DNA of 64,000 nt from JAOTVV01 sp039591075 (GCA_039591075.1 JBDHEI010000004.1:62001-126000); one strand, 5' to 3'. Shown: positions 8,801 through 18,864, counted from the first letter of the stretch. Notes: generated by a model from the letters alone, not told the origin. Translations and numbers: made by a program.

Positions 8801-8968
8801 GACCGGCGGACCGACGCCTCCGCGCCACTGCCAGGGTTATCGGATCCATTTCGCCACCGGGGTCCCCGGGGTGCACCGCCTGCATCGTTGCCCTCACCTC
8901 CCGTAGGGCCATAGGTTGGCATGGTCTCGGGTGTGTGCGGGCTCAGCCAGTATCTGGAGGTTTTCTGA

Positions 8969-10099
8969 ATGAGATGGTCCTGGAAGCTCGGTCGTGTGTC
9001 GGGCATTCGCATCCAGGTACACTGGACGTTTCTCATCCTCATCGCCTGGGTGATCGTCGTGCATGTCGCTCGCGGGGCCAACCTGCCGGCGATCGTCGGA
9101 GGTGTACTGTTGGTGCTGGCGGTGTTCGCCTGCGTCGTTCTGCACGAGCTGGGTCACGCGCTCACGGCGCGACGGTTCGGGATCGGCACCCGCGACATCA
9201 CGTTGTTGCCGATCGGTGGCGTCGCGCGATTGGAGCGAATGCCGACGGAACCCCGGCAGGAGCTGTTGGTGGCGGCGGCGGGCCCTGCGGTGAACGTCGC
9301 GATCGCCGCGCTCCTGTTTCTGGGGTTGGCTCTTGGGGGTGCCCTCCGACCGGTGCAGGAGATCGCCGTGGTCGGCGGCAACCTACCGGCGCAGCTCCTT
9401 TGGGTGAACGTCGTGCTCGTGGGGTTCAATCTCCTGCCCGCGTTCCCGATGGACGGCGGGCGAATTCTGCGCGCGCTGCTGGCCTACCGACTCGACTATG
9501 CGCGGTCCACTCGGGTGGCGGCGACGATCGGCCAGGGCATGGCGATCGTCTTTGGGTTCCTCGGCCTGATCGGTCCCAATCCTTTCCTCGTGTTCATCGC
9601 GATCTTCGTTTATCTGGGCGCTCAGGCCGAGTCGCAGCATGTCCAGATGCGGACGGCCCTGGATGGCGTGACCGTGGGCGACGCCATGATGACAAGGTTC
9701 CGGGTTCTCGAGGGAGGCAATACGCTCGGGCAGGCCATCGATGCTCTGCTCGCGGGAGCGCAGCAGGACTTCCCGGTCATCGAGGGCGACCGCATTGTGG
9801 GCTTGCTGACGCGAGCGACACTCGTCGCGGCCGTCAAGGACAAGGGCCCGGGCGTGCCCGTCGGCGACGTGGCCGAGCCGAATTGCCTGGTCGCGACCGA
9901 ATCCGACGAGCTCCACGGGGTCCTGTCGCGCATGCGAGAGGCCAAGTGCCAGAGCGTCCCGGTGCTGCGGGGCAACACCCTGGTCGGATTGCTGACGCTG
10001 GAAAACGTCGGCGAGCTGCTCATGATCGGGTCGGGTCTCCGGGACGCGGCACGCCGAATCTACGCCGCAGGTGGCTCTTCGACACGAACGATGGATTGA
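8969..10099 (+). CDS. Site-2 protease (M50) with C-terminal CBS pair
   Basis: An intramembrane zinc metalloprotease of 376 residues. HELGH at 59-63 is the catalytic zinc motif, and NLLPAFPMDGGR, with Asp162, supplies the third ligand. Several membrane helices surround these motifs. Two CBS repeats (about 240-360: TVGDAMMTRF, GLLTRATLV, then LVGLLTLENVGE) form a cytosolic regulatory module that may bind adenylates. The layout matches the Rip3-type S2P-CBS group. GGAGG lies about nine bases before the ATG. It sits between two large kinases, so cleavage of a membrane-bound signalling partner is plausible but unproven. Confidence 0.92.
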   Translation: MRWSWKLGRVSGIRIQVHWTFLILIAWVIVVHVARGANLPAIVGGVLLVLAVFACVVLHELGHALTARRFGIGTRDITLLPIGGVARLERMPTEPRQELLVAAAGPAVNVAIAALLFLGLALGGALRPVQEIAVVGGNLPAQLLWVNVVLVGFNLLPAFPMDGGRILRALLAYRLDYARSTRVAATIGQGMAIVFGFLGLIGPNPFLVFIAIFVYLGAQAESQHVQMRTALDGVTVGDAMMTRFRVLEGGNTLGQAIDALLAGAQQDFPVIEGDRIVGLLTRATLVAAVKDKGPGVPVGDVAEPNCLVATESDELHGVLSRMREAKCQSVPVLRGNTLVGLLTLENVGELLMIGSGLRDAARRIYAAGGSSTRTMD

Positions 10100-10131
10100 C
10101 GTAGCACGTTCTTCAACTACAGGCGCATGTC

Positions 10132-13100
10132 ATGACGTCCTCCTCCTCATTGTGGCGACTACTCGAGCCGGGACGGTTCGAGAATCCCGAGAAGACACGC
10201 AGCGCGTGGATGATGCATTGGGTGCTTCTGGGAACGGCAGTCGTGCTCTTGCCGTTGTTTCCGCTCACGCCGCTGCTGACGGATCGACCCGGTCCGGTGT
10301 GGGCCCTTCACTCGGCGCTCCTCGCCACGACACTTGTTGCTCTGTGGCTGGTACGACGTGGCGCGCTTCGCGGCGTGAGCCTTGGGTTCACGAGCATGGC
10401 CTGGATCATCATCACCGTTGGGGCCGCGCTGTTCGGTGGCATCCGGGCTCCGGCCGTGCTGAGCTATCCGGTCGTGGTGGTGGCGGCGGGATACCTGGTG
10501 GGGCGCCGCGCGGCGGTCGTCTTTGCCGTGCTGGGAGCCCTCGCTGCGCTGGGCTTCGTGTGGGGTGATAGTGCGGGGGTCCTGCCCGAGGTGGCGGTCA
10601 CCCAAGGACGGCTCTGGATGGGGGTGGCAGGCTCCCTGGCGGCCGTCACGCTATTCGTCGAGGTTGGTGTCTCCGCAGACGAGCAACGCCGGCACTACGC
10701 TGAGCAACTGGCGATGGCGCTCGAGGCTGCCCGGGTCGGGACGTGGGAGCTCGATCCCCGGAGCGGTGCAATGCGATGGGGAGAGGGCGCGGAGCGGGTC
10801 TTCGGTATCGACTCGGGTCGCGTCACTGGGACCTTCGATGTGTACCTCGGTCTCGTGGCCGAAGAGGATCGTGAGGCGGTCCACGACGCATGGCGCAGGG
10901 CGCGGAGCGGCGAGGCGGCGCTCGCTATCGATCACCGCATCGTGACGACGGATGGATCGGCTCGGTGGGTCGCGGTTCGGGGCCGACCGACCGAGCGCTA
11001 CGACGGGAGTCCCGTGCGTCTTGCCGGCACCGTGATGGATGTGACGGCCAGTCGAATGAACGCAGAAGCCTTGAGGGGAAGCGAGCGGCGGCTCGCGGAG
11101 GCGCAGCGGCTGGCGTCGCTCGCCAGTTGGGAATGGGACTCCGCAAGCGGCACGGTGGTTTGGTCGGAGCAGATGTATCACCTCGTCGGTGTCCCGGAAG
11201 ACACGCGGCCATCGCGCGCGCACCTCTTGGAAGCGTTTCATCCCGACGACCGCGGGCATGTGGAGCGGCTCATCGAGCGTGCCGAACGTACCGGGCAACC
11301 GTTCGAGTTCGAGCGCCGACTTCTCCACGCGGACGGCACGGTGCGGCACGTGGTGGGTCGCGGGGAGGCCGTCGTGGATTCCGACGGCCGGGTCCGCGGT
11401 CTGCGAGGGTCGATCCAGGACGTGACGGGCCGCAAGCGCGCAGAGAGCGCGCTCCGCGAGAGCGAGGAGAAGTATCGGATCCTGTTCGAGCACTCGCCGG
11501 TAGGGATCGGCATCGCCGATACAGAGGGACATCTCCTGGCGTTCAACTCTGCGATGCTCGAGCCCGGCGGCTACACGAGGGAGGACATCGAGCAGATCGA
11601 GACCGTCGCCGACTTGTACTACGATCCCGCCGATCGAGAGAGCGTCTTCCTCGCCCTCCGGGAGCAAGGCGCGGTCCGGCAACACGAGGTCCGCTTCAAG
11701 CGTAGGCGGGGCGGGTTCTACCACGGCCTGATGAGCACCCAGCCCGTGCTCTTCAACCGCCACCCAGCGCTGCTTTCGATCGTTCAGGATATCTCGAGCC
11801 GGAAACGCGTCGAAGCCGCGCTTCAGGATCGGGAGGAACGACTGCGCCAGGCACTGGCGGCGGCGCAGGCGGGCGCATGGCACTGGGACATGCAAACCAA
11901 CGCCGTATCGTGGTCGGAAGAGAATTTCCGCTTGCTGGGGTTTGAGCCGGACTCGATGGAGCCCAGCTACACGCGGTGGCTCGAGAGCGTCCACCCGGCC
12001 GACCGTGCCGCGGCGCAGCGGGACGTCGAGGATGCGGTCGTCGGAAGGCGTGATCTCGACACGGACTATCGTGTGCAATGGCCCGACGGCACCGTGCGTT
12101 GGGCGAGAGACATGGGGCGCATCCGGTATGACGGTGATGGGAAGCCCATCGCCATGTACGGGATCCAGATCGACGTGACGGATCGCAAAGAGGTGGAGCT
12201 CCGGTTGCGCGAGAGTGAGGAGCAGCTCCGCATGGTGCTCTCGCAGATCGACGAGGTGGTCTACGCGGTCGACATCGACCCTGCACAGCCCATGGTCGGC
12301 ACCGTGACCTTCGTCTCTGACCGGACCCAGCAGATCCTGGGGTATACCAGCGAGGAGTTCGTGCGCAACCCCGAGCTCTGGGGTCAGGCCATTCATCCGG
12401 ACGATCGAGAGGCAGTCGCGGAAAGTACGGTGCGGGTCCTGGAGAGCGGCGACGGAGTGACCCGTGAATACCGCCTGCGGCAGCGTGACTCGGGGGAGTA
12501 TCGGTGGATGGAAGACCGAGTGGTGCCGCAGCTGGACGCTGAGGGGCGAGTCACCCGCATGTTCGGAGTAGCGCGTGATGTCACCGAGCGCATGGAGACG
12601 CTCACAGCGCTCCGCGAGAGCGAGGGACGGCATCGTCGTCTATTCGAGACCATGGCGCAAGGCGTGGTATATCAGGATGCTGAGGGCGCGATCGTGGACG
12701 CCAATCCGGCCGCCGAGCGCATTCTCGGCCTCACGCTGGCGGAAATGCAGGGTCGCACCTCGGCCGATCCCCGTTGGCGATCGGTGCACGAGGATGGTTC
12801 GCCTTTCCCGGCCGACGAACATCCATCCATGGTGGCGCTCCGAACGGGAACGGCTGTACGCAACGTGATCATGGGCGTCTACCATCCCAAGACCGAGCAG
12901 CATCGCTGGATCGACATCAACGCGATGCCGGAGTTTCGCATGGGCGAGGCGGAACCGTACCGGGCGTACACGATGTTCTACGACATCACCGCGCGCAAAG
13001 ACGCCGAAGAAGCGCTGCGGGCGTCGCAGGAGCGCCTTCACAAGGCCTTCGGGCTCAGCCCTGACGCGATCGCCATCACTCGAGCGGTCGATGGCCGGAT

Positions 13101-14079
13101 CGTCGAGATCAACGAGGCGTTCACCGAGTTGTCCGGCTATGCCCGAGAGGAAGCGGTGGGGCGCACCGCCGCGGACCTTGGTTTTTGGGGGGACGAGGGG
13201 GAGCGTGAAGCCTGGTTGAACGAACTGCGGCAGTCAGGTCGCATGCGTCGGGTCGACCGCCAGGTGCGGGACCGCCTCGGCGTTGTCCACGACGCGCAGC
13301 TCTCCACGGAGTTCATCGAGCTCGACGGTCAGCGTCACATACTGTGGTACGCGACCGACGTTACCGAGCGGAAGCGGGCAGAGGAGGCCGTCCGCCGGTC
13401 CCGAGAGCAACTTCGTCAACTCGCGGCTCGGCTCCAAGCGGTTCGTGAGGAGGAGCGGACGGCCATCGCACGGGAGATCCACGATGAGCTCGGCCAGGCG
13501 TTGACCGGCGTCAAGATGGATCTGACCTGGCTCATTGGACGGTTTCCCAAGCACTGGAAGGCGGTGCGAGCGCGTGGGCAGGTGCTCACGACGTTGGTGG
13601 ACGAGACCATCGATGTGCTGCGTGACCTGTCATCTCGGCTCCGACCGTCTGTGCTGGATGATCTCGGCCTTTCGGCGGCCGTCGAGTGGCAGGCGGCCGA
13701 TTTCCAGCGTCGCGTGGGCAGTGGGGTCGAGATAGTGGCACACGTCGAGGAAGTCGAGATCAACCGGGACGGCGCCACCGCCCTCTTCCGCATCCTGCAA
13801 GAGGCGCTCACCAACGTGATCCGGCATGCGCAAGCGTCTCGGGTCGTCGTGGACCTGCGGACCAACGACCAGGCCATGGTCCTCGAAGTGCACGACGACG
13901 GGCAGGGCATTGTGGCACTGGACCTCGAAGGGACTCGGTCGCTCGGTCTCATCGGCATGCGGGAGCGAGCCACTGCGCTCGATGGCACATTGGACATCGA
14001 GTCCGGCGAAGGGACGGGAACGATCGTGCGAGCGAGGCTACCTCTGTCACGGGTCGGACGAGGAGAGAGATCCCCGTGA
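10132..14079 (+). CDS. Seven-PAS membrane histidine kinase, NarL type (HisKA_3)
   Basis: A 1315-residue sensor kinase. The first ~180 residues contain six hydrophobic helices. Seven PAS units follow in a row, several ending in the DVT(E/D)R(K/M) linker typical of PAS-PAC (for example DVTASRMNAE, DVTERMETL, DVTERKRAEE). The dimerisation domain is HisKA_3, with REIHDELGQALTG placing the phosphorylated His at residue 1117, and the HATPase contains FRILQEALTNVIRHA. The stop overlaps the GTG of the next response regulator by GTGA, so kinase and regulator are made together. Repeated PAS units suggest several redox or ligand inputs, but no cofactor can be assigned. Confidence 0.93.
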   Translation: MTSSSSLWRLLEPGRFENPEKTRSAWMMHWVLLGTAVVLLPLFPLTPLLTDRPGPVWALHSALLATTLVALWLVRRGALRGVSLGFTSMAWIIITVGAALFGGIRAPAVLSYPVVVVAAGYLVGRRAAVVFAVLGALAALGFVWGDSAGVLPEVAVTQGRLWMGVAGSLAAVTLFVEVGVSADEQRRHYAEQLAMALEAARVGTWELDPRSGAMRWGEGAERVFGIDSGRVTGTFDVYLGLVAEEDREAVHDAWRRARSGEAALAIDHRIVTTDGSARWVAVRGRPTERYDGSPVRLAGTVMDVTASRMNAEALRGSERRLAEAQRLASLASWEWDSASGTVVWSEQMYHLVGVPEDTRPSRAHLLEAFHPDDRGHVERLIERAERTGQPFEFERRLLHADGTVRHVVGRGEAVVDSDGRVRGLRGSIQDVTGRKRAESALRESEEKYRILFEHSPVGIGIADTEGHLLAFNSAMLEPGGYTREDIEQIETVADLYYDPADRESVFLALREQGAVRQHEVRFKRRRGGFYHGLMSTQPVLFNRHPALLSIVQDISSRKRVEAALQDREERLRQALAAAQAGAWHWDMQTNAVSWSEENFRLLGFEPDSMEPSYTRWLESVHPADRAAAQRDVEDAVVGRRDLDTDYRVQWPDGTVRWARDMGRIRYDGDGKPIAMYGIQIDVTDRKEVELRLRESEEQLRMVLSQIDEVVYAVDIDPAQPMVGTVTFVSDRTQQILGYTSEEFVRNPELWGQAIHPDDREAVAESTVRVLESGDGVTREYRLRQRDSGEYRWMEDRVVPQLDAEGRVTRMFGVARDVTERMETLTALRESEGRHRRLFETMAQGVVYQDAEGAIVDANPAAERILGLTLAEMQGRTSADPRWRSVHEDGSPFPADEHPSMVALRTGTAVRNVIMGVYHPKTEQHRWIDINAMPEFRMGEAEPYRAYTMFYDITARKDAEEALRASQERLHKAFGLSPDAIAITRAVDGRIVEINEAFTELSGYAREEAVGRTAADLGFWGDEGEREAWLNELRQSGRMRRVDRQVRDRLGVVHDAQLSTEFIELDGQRHILWYATDVTERKRAEEAVRRSREQLRQLAARLQAVREEERTAIAREIHDELGQALTGVKMDLTWLIGRFPKHWKAVRARGQVLTTLVDETIDVLRDLSSRLRPSVLDDLGLSAAVEWQAADFQRRVGSGVEIVAHVEEVEINRDGATALFRILQEALTNVIRHAQASRVVVDLRTNDQAMVLEVHDDGQGIVALDLEGTRSLGLIGMRERATALDGTLDIESGEGTGTIVRARLPLSRVGRGERSP

Positions 14080-14708
14080 TTCGCCTGGTGATTGCCGATG
14101 ATCATCCGATCGTTCGCGAGGGATTGCATCGCATCGTCGCTGAGCATCCCGACATGACCGTCGTTGGGGAAGCGGCCGACGGCGACCGCCTCCAGGACCT
14201 CCTGCAGGACGTGACAGCGGACGTCCTCCTGCTGGACATCTCCATGCCCGGCCTGCCGTTTCTCGAAATGATGCAGCGTCTGCGCACGACGTATCCGCGC
14301 TTGCGAGTGCTTGTCGTGAGCGCGCACCCCGAAGACCAGTACGCGCTGCGAGCGCTCCGGGCCGGAGCCGCTGGCTATCTCACCAAGAACCACACGCCCG
14401 ACGAGTTGGCGGAAGCCATTCGGCGCGTCCACCAGGGTGCCCGGTACGTGACGTCGACGCTGGCTGAAGCCTTGGCCTTCGAGCTCGATCCGGAGTACGA
14501 TCGGCCCCTGCACGATCGGCTGTCGGAGCGGGAATATCAGGTGCTCGTGAGTCTCGGTGCCGGGAAGAGCCTCAAGGAAATCGCCGCCGAGATGTCCTTG
14601 AGTCCGAAAACGGTGAGCACGTACCGGGCCCGGGTCCTGAACAAGCTCGGGCTGAAGACCACGGCAGAGCTGATTCGCTTCGCCATCGAGCAGGGACTGA
14701 CGGCCTGA
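14076..14708 (+). CDS. NarL/FixJ-family response regulator
   Basis: A 210-residue two-domain regulator. The receiver has the acidic pair in VIADDHPIV, the phospho-acceptor Asp54 in LLLDISMPG and the conserved Lys in LTKNHTPDEL. The C-terminal LuxR/NarL helix-turn-helix runs from LSEREYQVL through EIAAEMSLSPKTVSTY to NKLGLKTTAEL. It starts at a GTG overlapping the stop of the seven-PAS kinase, with AGGAGAG upstream inside the kinase gene. It is the evident output partner of that kinase. Typical tripartite kinase-regulator pairs of this type activate small regulons, and the target here is unknown. Confidence 0.93.
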   Translation: MIRLVIADDHPIVREGLHRIVAEHPDMTVVGEAADGDRLQDLLQDVTADVLLLDISMPGLPFLEMMQRLRTTYPRLRVLVVSAHPEDQYALRALRAGAAGYLTKNHTPDELAEAIRRVHQGARYVTSTLAEALAFELDPEYDRPLHDRLSEREYQVLVSLGAGKSLKEIAAEMSLSPKTVSTYRARVLNKLGLKTTAELIRFAIEQGLTA

Positions 14709-14833
14709 CCGGGTGACTCTCGGTATGTAAGGCATTCCCTACACGCGTCGGACTCGACCGACCGGGTCTGCTTCCCTCTTCGTACGACCCCACCCGTCCC
14801 GAGCTTACTGCGCGCCGTCCCGTCCGCACGGTA

Positions 14834-14847
14834 TCCTCCCATGAGGA
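14834..14847 (+). promoter_or_regulatory. Small hairpin covering the leader-ORF Shine-Dalgarno
   Basis: TCCTC (14834-14838) can pair with GAGGA (14843-14847) across a CCAT loop. The second arm overlaps GAGGAGG, the ribosome-binding site of the 13-codon ORF that follows. The helix is short, so it could act as a weak translational gate or temperature-sensitive element, or it may be chance. Confidence 0.3.
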
Positions 14848-14854
14848 GGCCACC

Positions 14855-14896
14855 ATGGCACGTCGGGTGGGAAAAACCATATGGCAACAGCAATAG
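14855..14896 (+). CDS. Possible 13-residue leader peptide ahead of the receiver gene
   Basis: An ATG at 14855 has the best Shine-Dalgarno in the neighbourhood (AGGAGG, then five bases, then ATG) and opens a frame reading MARRVGKTIWQQQ before a TAG. It overlaps the first codons of the receiver gene in another frame, and its stop lies nine bases before the receiver's alternative GTG at 14905. Terminating ribosomes could therefore restart there. The peptide has no run of a single amino acid, so classic attenuation is not indicated. It may be a coupling device only. Confidence 0.4.
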   Translation: MARRVGKTIWQQQ

Positions 14897-15276
14897 GTGG
14901 GCGAGTGCTTCGCGTACTGATCGTCGATGACTCGGATGTCATCCGCCAGCGACTGGTGGCGATGCTCGCCGAGGTCGAGGCCGTCAACGTCGTGGGCGAG
15001 GCATCGGACGGTGAGACGGGGCTCGTGGTGGCGCAGGAGACGAAGCCCGATGTCGTCATCCTGGACATCCGCATGCCCGGACTCAGCGGCATCACGGTTC
15101 TGCAGCGCCTGCAGGAGTTCGATTCGCCGCCCAAGGTAATGGTCCTGACGAACTTCCCCTATGCAGCGTACCGCACACGCTGTCGCGCCCTCGGCGCAGC
15201 GTACTTCTTCGACAAGTCCACCGAATTCGAGGCCGCCCTCGCGGCTCTGCTGGTGATGGCCGCCAAATCGCGGTAG
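14881..15276 (+). CDS. Stand-alone receiver-domain response regulator
   Basis: A 131-residue CheY-like protein with no output domain. The acidic pair is in LIVDDSDVI, the phospho-acceptor is Asp62 in VVILDIRMPGLSG, the Thr position falls in VMVLTNFPY and the Lys in FFDKSTEFE. The ATG at 14881 has no clear ribosome-binding site; a GTG at 14905, just after the leader ORF stop and preceded by GGTGG, may be the true start, since the fold itself only begins at VLRVLIVDD. It lies 26 bp before the six-PAS hybrid kinase and could serve as a phosphate acceptor or diffusible output for either neighbouring kinase. Confidence 0.88.
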   Translation: MATAIGGRVLRVLIVDDSDVIRQRLVAMLAEVEAVNVVGEASDGETGLVVAQETKPDVVILDIRMPGLSGITVLQRLQEFDSPPKVMVLTNFPYAAYRTRCRALGAAYFFDKSTEFEAALAALLVMAAKSR

Positions 15277-15302
15277 GGAGGCGGAGTGGAGATGCGCACC
15301 CC

Positions 15303-18300
15303 GTGAGCGCGGCCGACCTGGGAGTGGTGCTGGCCGCAGCGGTGCCAATGCTGGCGTGGTGGCGACGCAGGCCAACCCGAAAGGCGGCCCCGGAACGGTC
15401 GAGTCGACAGCTAGACTGGCAGGCCGTCGTCGAACTCGCGCTGGACCGAGATATCGTCGCCATGCTCGACGAAGCTGGGTGCGTCACGTACGTCAGCCCG
15501 GCAATCACGTCGGTGTTGGGCTACCCGCAGAGGGCAGTTGTCGGCCAGAGCGTCTTCGATCTGGTGCATCCGACTGATCTTCCTCGGGCCAAGGAGGCGT
15601 TCGTGGCGGGGCTCGAGCAGGCGGGCTCGGCTCCGCCGAGCGAACTCCGTGTGCGGCACGCCGATGGCTCGTGGCGGAAGGTCGAGGTGCTCGGCAACAA
15701 CCGGCTCGCAGACCCCGAGTTCAGTTGCATCATGCTCGCCGTCCGGGACATCACCGAGCGCACGCGTTCCGCCGAAGAGCTGCGCAGGGCGTGGAGCCAG
15801 ACGCAGCAGTATCTCGACCTCGCTGAAGTCATCTTCGTAGGGCTGGACCGTCAGGGCCAGGTGGCACTGGTCAACCGCAAGGGCCTCAGTCTTCTCGGCT
15901 ACGAGCGCGAATCGGCCATCGTGGGGAAGCCCTGGTTTGAGACCTTTCTTCCCAAGGACGAAGTAGAAACCGATCGCGCGGAATTCGAGGCGGCGATGTC
16001 GGGCGACGGTGGCCTGCCCGAGTACTACGAGAACGCGATCGTGACCCACAGCGGTGCTCGCCGCCTCATCGCGTGGCACAACGTCGTCCTGCGGCACAGC
16101 AATGGAGTCCCGATGGGCACGCTCTCGTCGGGCGAAGACATCACCGAGCGCCGAGGGGCCGAGAAGGCGCTTCAAGAGAGTCAGGATCGATTTCGAGCCG
16201 TGTTCGAGGGGGCTGGGATCGGCGTAACCATCGTTGATCCCGAGAACATGTTCGTGAGCTGCAACGAGGCGATCGAACGGTTTCTCGGATACTCGCGGGA
16301 TGAGCTTTTCGCGATGAGACTCGCCGACGTGAGTCATCCCAGAGACTACGCGGAAGTGCTCGAGCTCAAGCGACGGATGATTGAAACGGGACAGCCGGTG
16401 GGTGTGCTCGAGAACCGGTACCTCCGCAAGGATGGGTCACTGGTCTGGGGGCGACTGACCCTCTCCCTCTTGCTCGACGAGCAGGGTGATCTGCAATTCG
16501 CAGTGGCCATGGTGGAGGACATCACCCGACGGCGACAGTCAGAAGCAAAGATGCGCCTCTCCGACAGCATCTTGCAGTCGGTGGGAAATCTCGTAGTCGT
16601 GGCTGACGATACCGGGCAGATTCGGTACATCAGTCCGTCGGTGCGACGGATTCTCGGCTTGGATCCACACGAGTGTTTGGAAGATGGGTGGTGGCGTCTG
16701 ACACTGAGCGACCCACAGGAACGAGAGCAGGAGCAAACCCTCGTGGCATCCAAGGCTGCGGGCCGTGAGCCACTCGGTGACACTCCGTACGAGCGAGTTG
16801 CGATGGACGTCCAAGGGCAGCAACGGCGCCTGGAATGGACCGACAGCCAGGGCCCGTACAATCTCCTCATCAGGGTCGCACACGACGTCACCGAGCGGAA
16901 GGAGGCGGAGGAAGCGCTGCGGGAGCGGGAGGACCGGTTCCGGGCGGTGGCAGAATCGGCTGTCGATTCCATCCTCGTCGCGGATGCGCAGGGACGCATT
17001 GTGTTCTGCAACCATGCGGCGGAGCAGGTCTTCGGTTACTCCCACGCTGAGATGCACCTGCTGCCGATCGCGAAGCTCATCCCGGATCCATCTACTGGGC
17101 CGACCGAGAGCGACCACGAGGAGCCCGAGCGGAATGTGGCGCCGATGGGCCTCCCGGGGAGCATCATCGAGGCGGTAGGACGCCGACGCGACGGGTCGAC
17201 GCTCCCCGTCGAGATGTCGGTGGGATCGTGGGATGTGCAGGGACAGCAGTTCTTCAGTTGGGTCATTCGTGACATCACGGAGCGCAAGAAAGGAGAGGCG
17301 GCGCTCAAGCATTCAGAGTCGAGCTTGCGCGCGCTGATCGATCATGCGCTCTACGGTATCTATCGCTCGAGTCCCGAAGGGAGATTCCTTGCGGCCAATC
17401 CCGCACTGGTGGAGATGCTCGGCTACGACAAGGAGGCGGAGGTCCTGAAACTTGACATGGCCAGGGACGTCTATTCCCGGGCGGCCGAGCGTGCCAGACT
17501 TGTCAAGGAATTCTCGGGGGCCGATCGCATCGATGGCGTGGAGGTGACCTGGCGGCGCAAGGATGGGAGCCTATTTTCGGTGCGGCTCAGCGGCCGGCCG
17601 GTCCACGACACGAACGGTCGGGTGCAGTACTTCGAGATGGTGGCGGAAGACATCACCGAGCGTCGGGCTCTGGAGAACCAGCTGCGGCACGCGCAGAAGA
17701 TGGAGGCCGTCGGCCAGCTCACTGCAGGTATCGCACACGACTTCAACAACATCCTCACCGCCATTCTGGCCAATACGGAGCTGCTGCAGGAATCGTTGCC
17801 GCCGGAGCAGACCGAGGTGCTCCAGGACGTCGATGAGATCGGCAAGGCCGCACGACGCGCGACCGACATGATCAAGCAACTCATGACGTTCGGCCGTCGC
17901 GAACAGCTCGACCGGTCACCGCTGGACCTGAGCCAATTCGTCCGGCAGGTGTCGACCATGCTCCGTCGCTTGCTTCCCGAGAACATCGAGATTCGCTTGG
18001 AGACTGGCAACGCCGGATTTGCCCATGCCAACCCCAGTGCGATGGAGCAGATTCTGCTCAATCTCGCGACGAATGCGCGCGACGCGATGCCGGCAGGTGG
18101 CGTGCTCCGGATCGAGACGCGTCACGCGGCCCTCGACGAGCAGTATCGCACGACGCACGGGTGGGGGGTCCCGGGCGAGTACGAGTGCCTGTCGGTGAGC
18201 GACACGGGGACCGGGATGGATGCCCGCACACGTGAGCGGATCTTCGAGCCGTTCTTCACGACCAAACCCCAGGGGCAAGGGACGGGTCTCGGCCTCGCAA

Positions 18301-18842
18301 TGGTCTATGGATTGGTGAAGCAGCACGCCGGCTACATCAACGTGTACAGTGAGCCGGCGCTCGGGACAACCTTCAGGATCTATGTGCCGACCTCGACCGA
18401 AGAGCACGTGCTCCCGGAGCCCGCGGTGTCCGAGGGCATGCCGACCGGCACCGAGACCATTCTGGTGGTGGAGGATGAGGCCGCCATCCGGCGGTCGGTG
18501 CAGCGAATCCTGGAACGGCAAGGATACCGGGTGCTGACGGCGGAAAACGGCCAGCAGGCGACGGAGTTCCTGCGCGACCACGGGCCGAGCCTCGACCTCG
18601 TCATCACCGACCTCGTCATGCCCAAGCTCAGTGGCAAGCAGTTGTTCGAAGCTGCCCAAGCGCGGGGCTACGGCGTGAAGTTCCTCTTTACGAGCGGGTA
18701 CTCCGAAATAGACGTCTCCAAGGTGCGACCGGAAGGTCGAGACGTGCCGTTTCTTCGGAAACCGTGGACGGTGGCGGAGTTGTTGAGCAAGGTGCGTGAA
18801 GCGATCGACCAGCCGCTCGCGGATGCGGAAGGTCGAGCCTGA
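15303..18842 (+). CDS. Six-PAS hybrid histidine kinase with C-terminal receiver
   Basis: A 1179-residue kinase starting at a GTG. A single hydrophobic segment (VVLAAAVPMLAWW) is followed by an RRRP stop-transfer, so the N-terminus may be membrane-anchored. Six PAS domains follow, most closed by a DITER linker. The HisKA motif is of the HDFNN class (GIAHDFNNILTAI, His812), then come a HATPase (N-box NLATNARDA, DTGTGMD, GTGLGLAMVYG) and a final receiver (ILVVEDEAAI, acceptor in LVITDLVMPKLSG). HDFNN-type hybrids usually pass phosphate within one protein or to a separate acceptor; the lone receiver gene immediately upstream is the obvious candidate. Confidence 0.92.
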   Translation: MSAADLGVVLAAAVPMLAWWRRRPTRKAAPERSSRQLDWQAVVELALDRDIVAMLDEAGCVTYVSPAITSVLGYPQRAVVGQSVFDLVHPTDLPRAKEAFVAGLEQAGSAPPSELRVRHADGSWRKVEVLGNNRLADPEFSCIMLAVRDITERTRSAEELRRAWSQTQQYLDLAEVIFVGLDRQGQVALVNRKGLSLLGYERESAIVGKPWFETFLPKDEVETDRAEFEAAMSGDGGLPEYYENAIVTHSGARRLIAWHNVVLRHSNGVPMGTLSSGEDITERRGAEKALQESQDRFRAVFEGAGIGVTIVDPENMFVSCNEAIERFLGYSRDELFAMRLADVSHPRDYAEVLELKRRMIETGQPVGVLENRYLRKDGSLVWGRLTLSLLLDEQGDLQFAVAMVEDITRRRQSEAKMRLSDSILQSVGNLVVVADDTGQIRYISPSVRRILGLDPHECLEDGWWRLTLSDPQEREQEQTLVASKAAGREPLGDTPYERVAMDVQGQQRRLEWTDSQGPYNLLIRVAHDVTERKEAEEALREREDRFRAVAESAVDSILVADAQGRIVFCNHAAEQVFGYSHAEMHLLPIAKLIPDPSTGPTESDHEEPERNVAPMGLPGSIIEAVGRRRDGSTLPVEMSVGSWDVQGQQFFSWVIRDITERKKGEAALKHSESSLRALIDHALYGIYRSSPEGRFLAANPALVEMLGYDKEAEVLKLDMARDVYSRAAERARLVKEFSGADRIDGVEVTWRRKDGSLFSVRLSGRPVHDTNGRVQYFEMVAEDITERRALENQLRHAQKMEAVGQLTAGIAHDFNNILTAILANTELLQESLPPEQTEVLQDVDEIGKAARRATDMIKQLMTFGRREQLDRSPLDLSQFVRQVSTMLRRLLPENIEIRLETGNAGFAHANPSAMEQILLNLATNARDAMPAGGVLRIETRHAALDEQYRTTHGWGVPGEYECLSVSDTGTGMDARTRERIFEPFFTTKPQGQGTGLGLAMVYGLVKQHAGYINVYSEPALGTTFRIYVPTSTEEHVLPEPAVSEGMPTGTETILVVEDEAAIRRSVQRILERQGYRVLTAENGQQATEFLRDHGPSLDLVITDLVMPKLSGKQLFEAAQARGYGVKFLFTSGYSEIDVSKVRPEGRDVPFLRKPWTVAELLSKVREAIDQPLADAEGRA

Positions 18843-18864
18843 CGGGTACTGTTGCCTGCGTTTA

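Noticed and set aside
8850..8890. Terminator after the hybrid kinase (CCGGGGTCCCCGGGG)
   Set aside because: G/C-rich inverted repeat has almost no loop and no T-tract follows.
10651..12633. 660-codon minus-strand open frame across the seven-PAS kinase
   Set aside because: Mirror-frame shadow rich in His, Arg and Pro; the plus-strand PAS domains are unmistakable.
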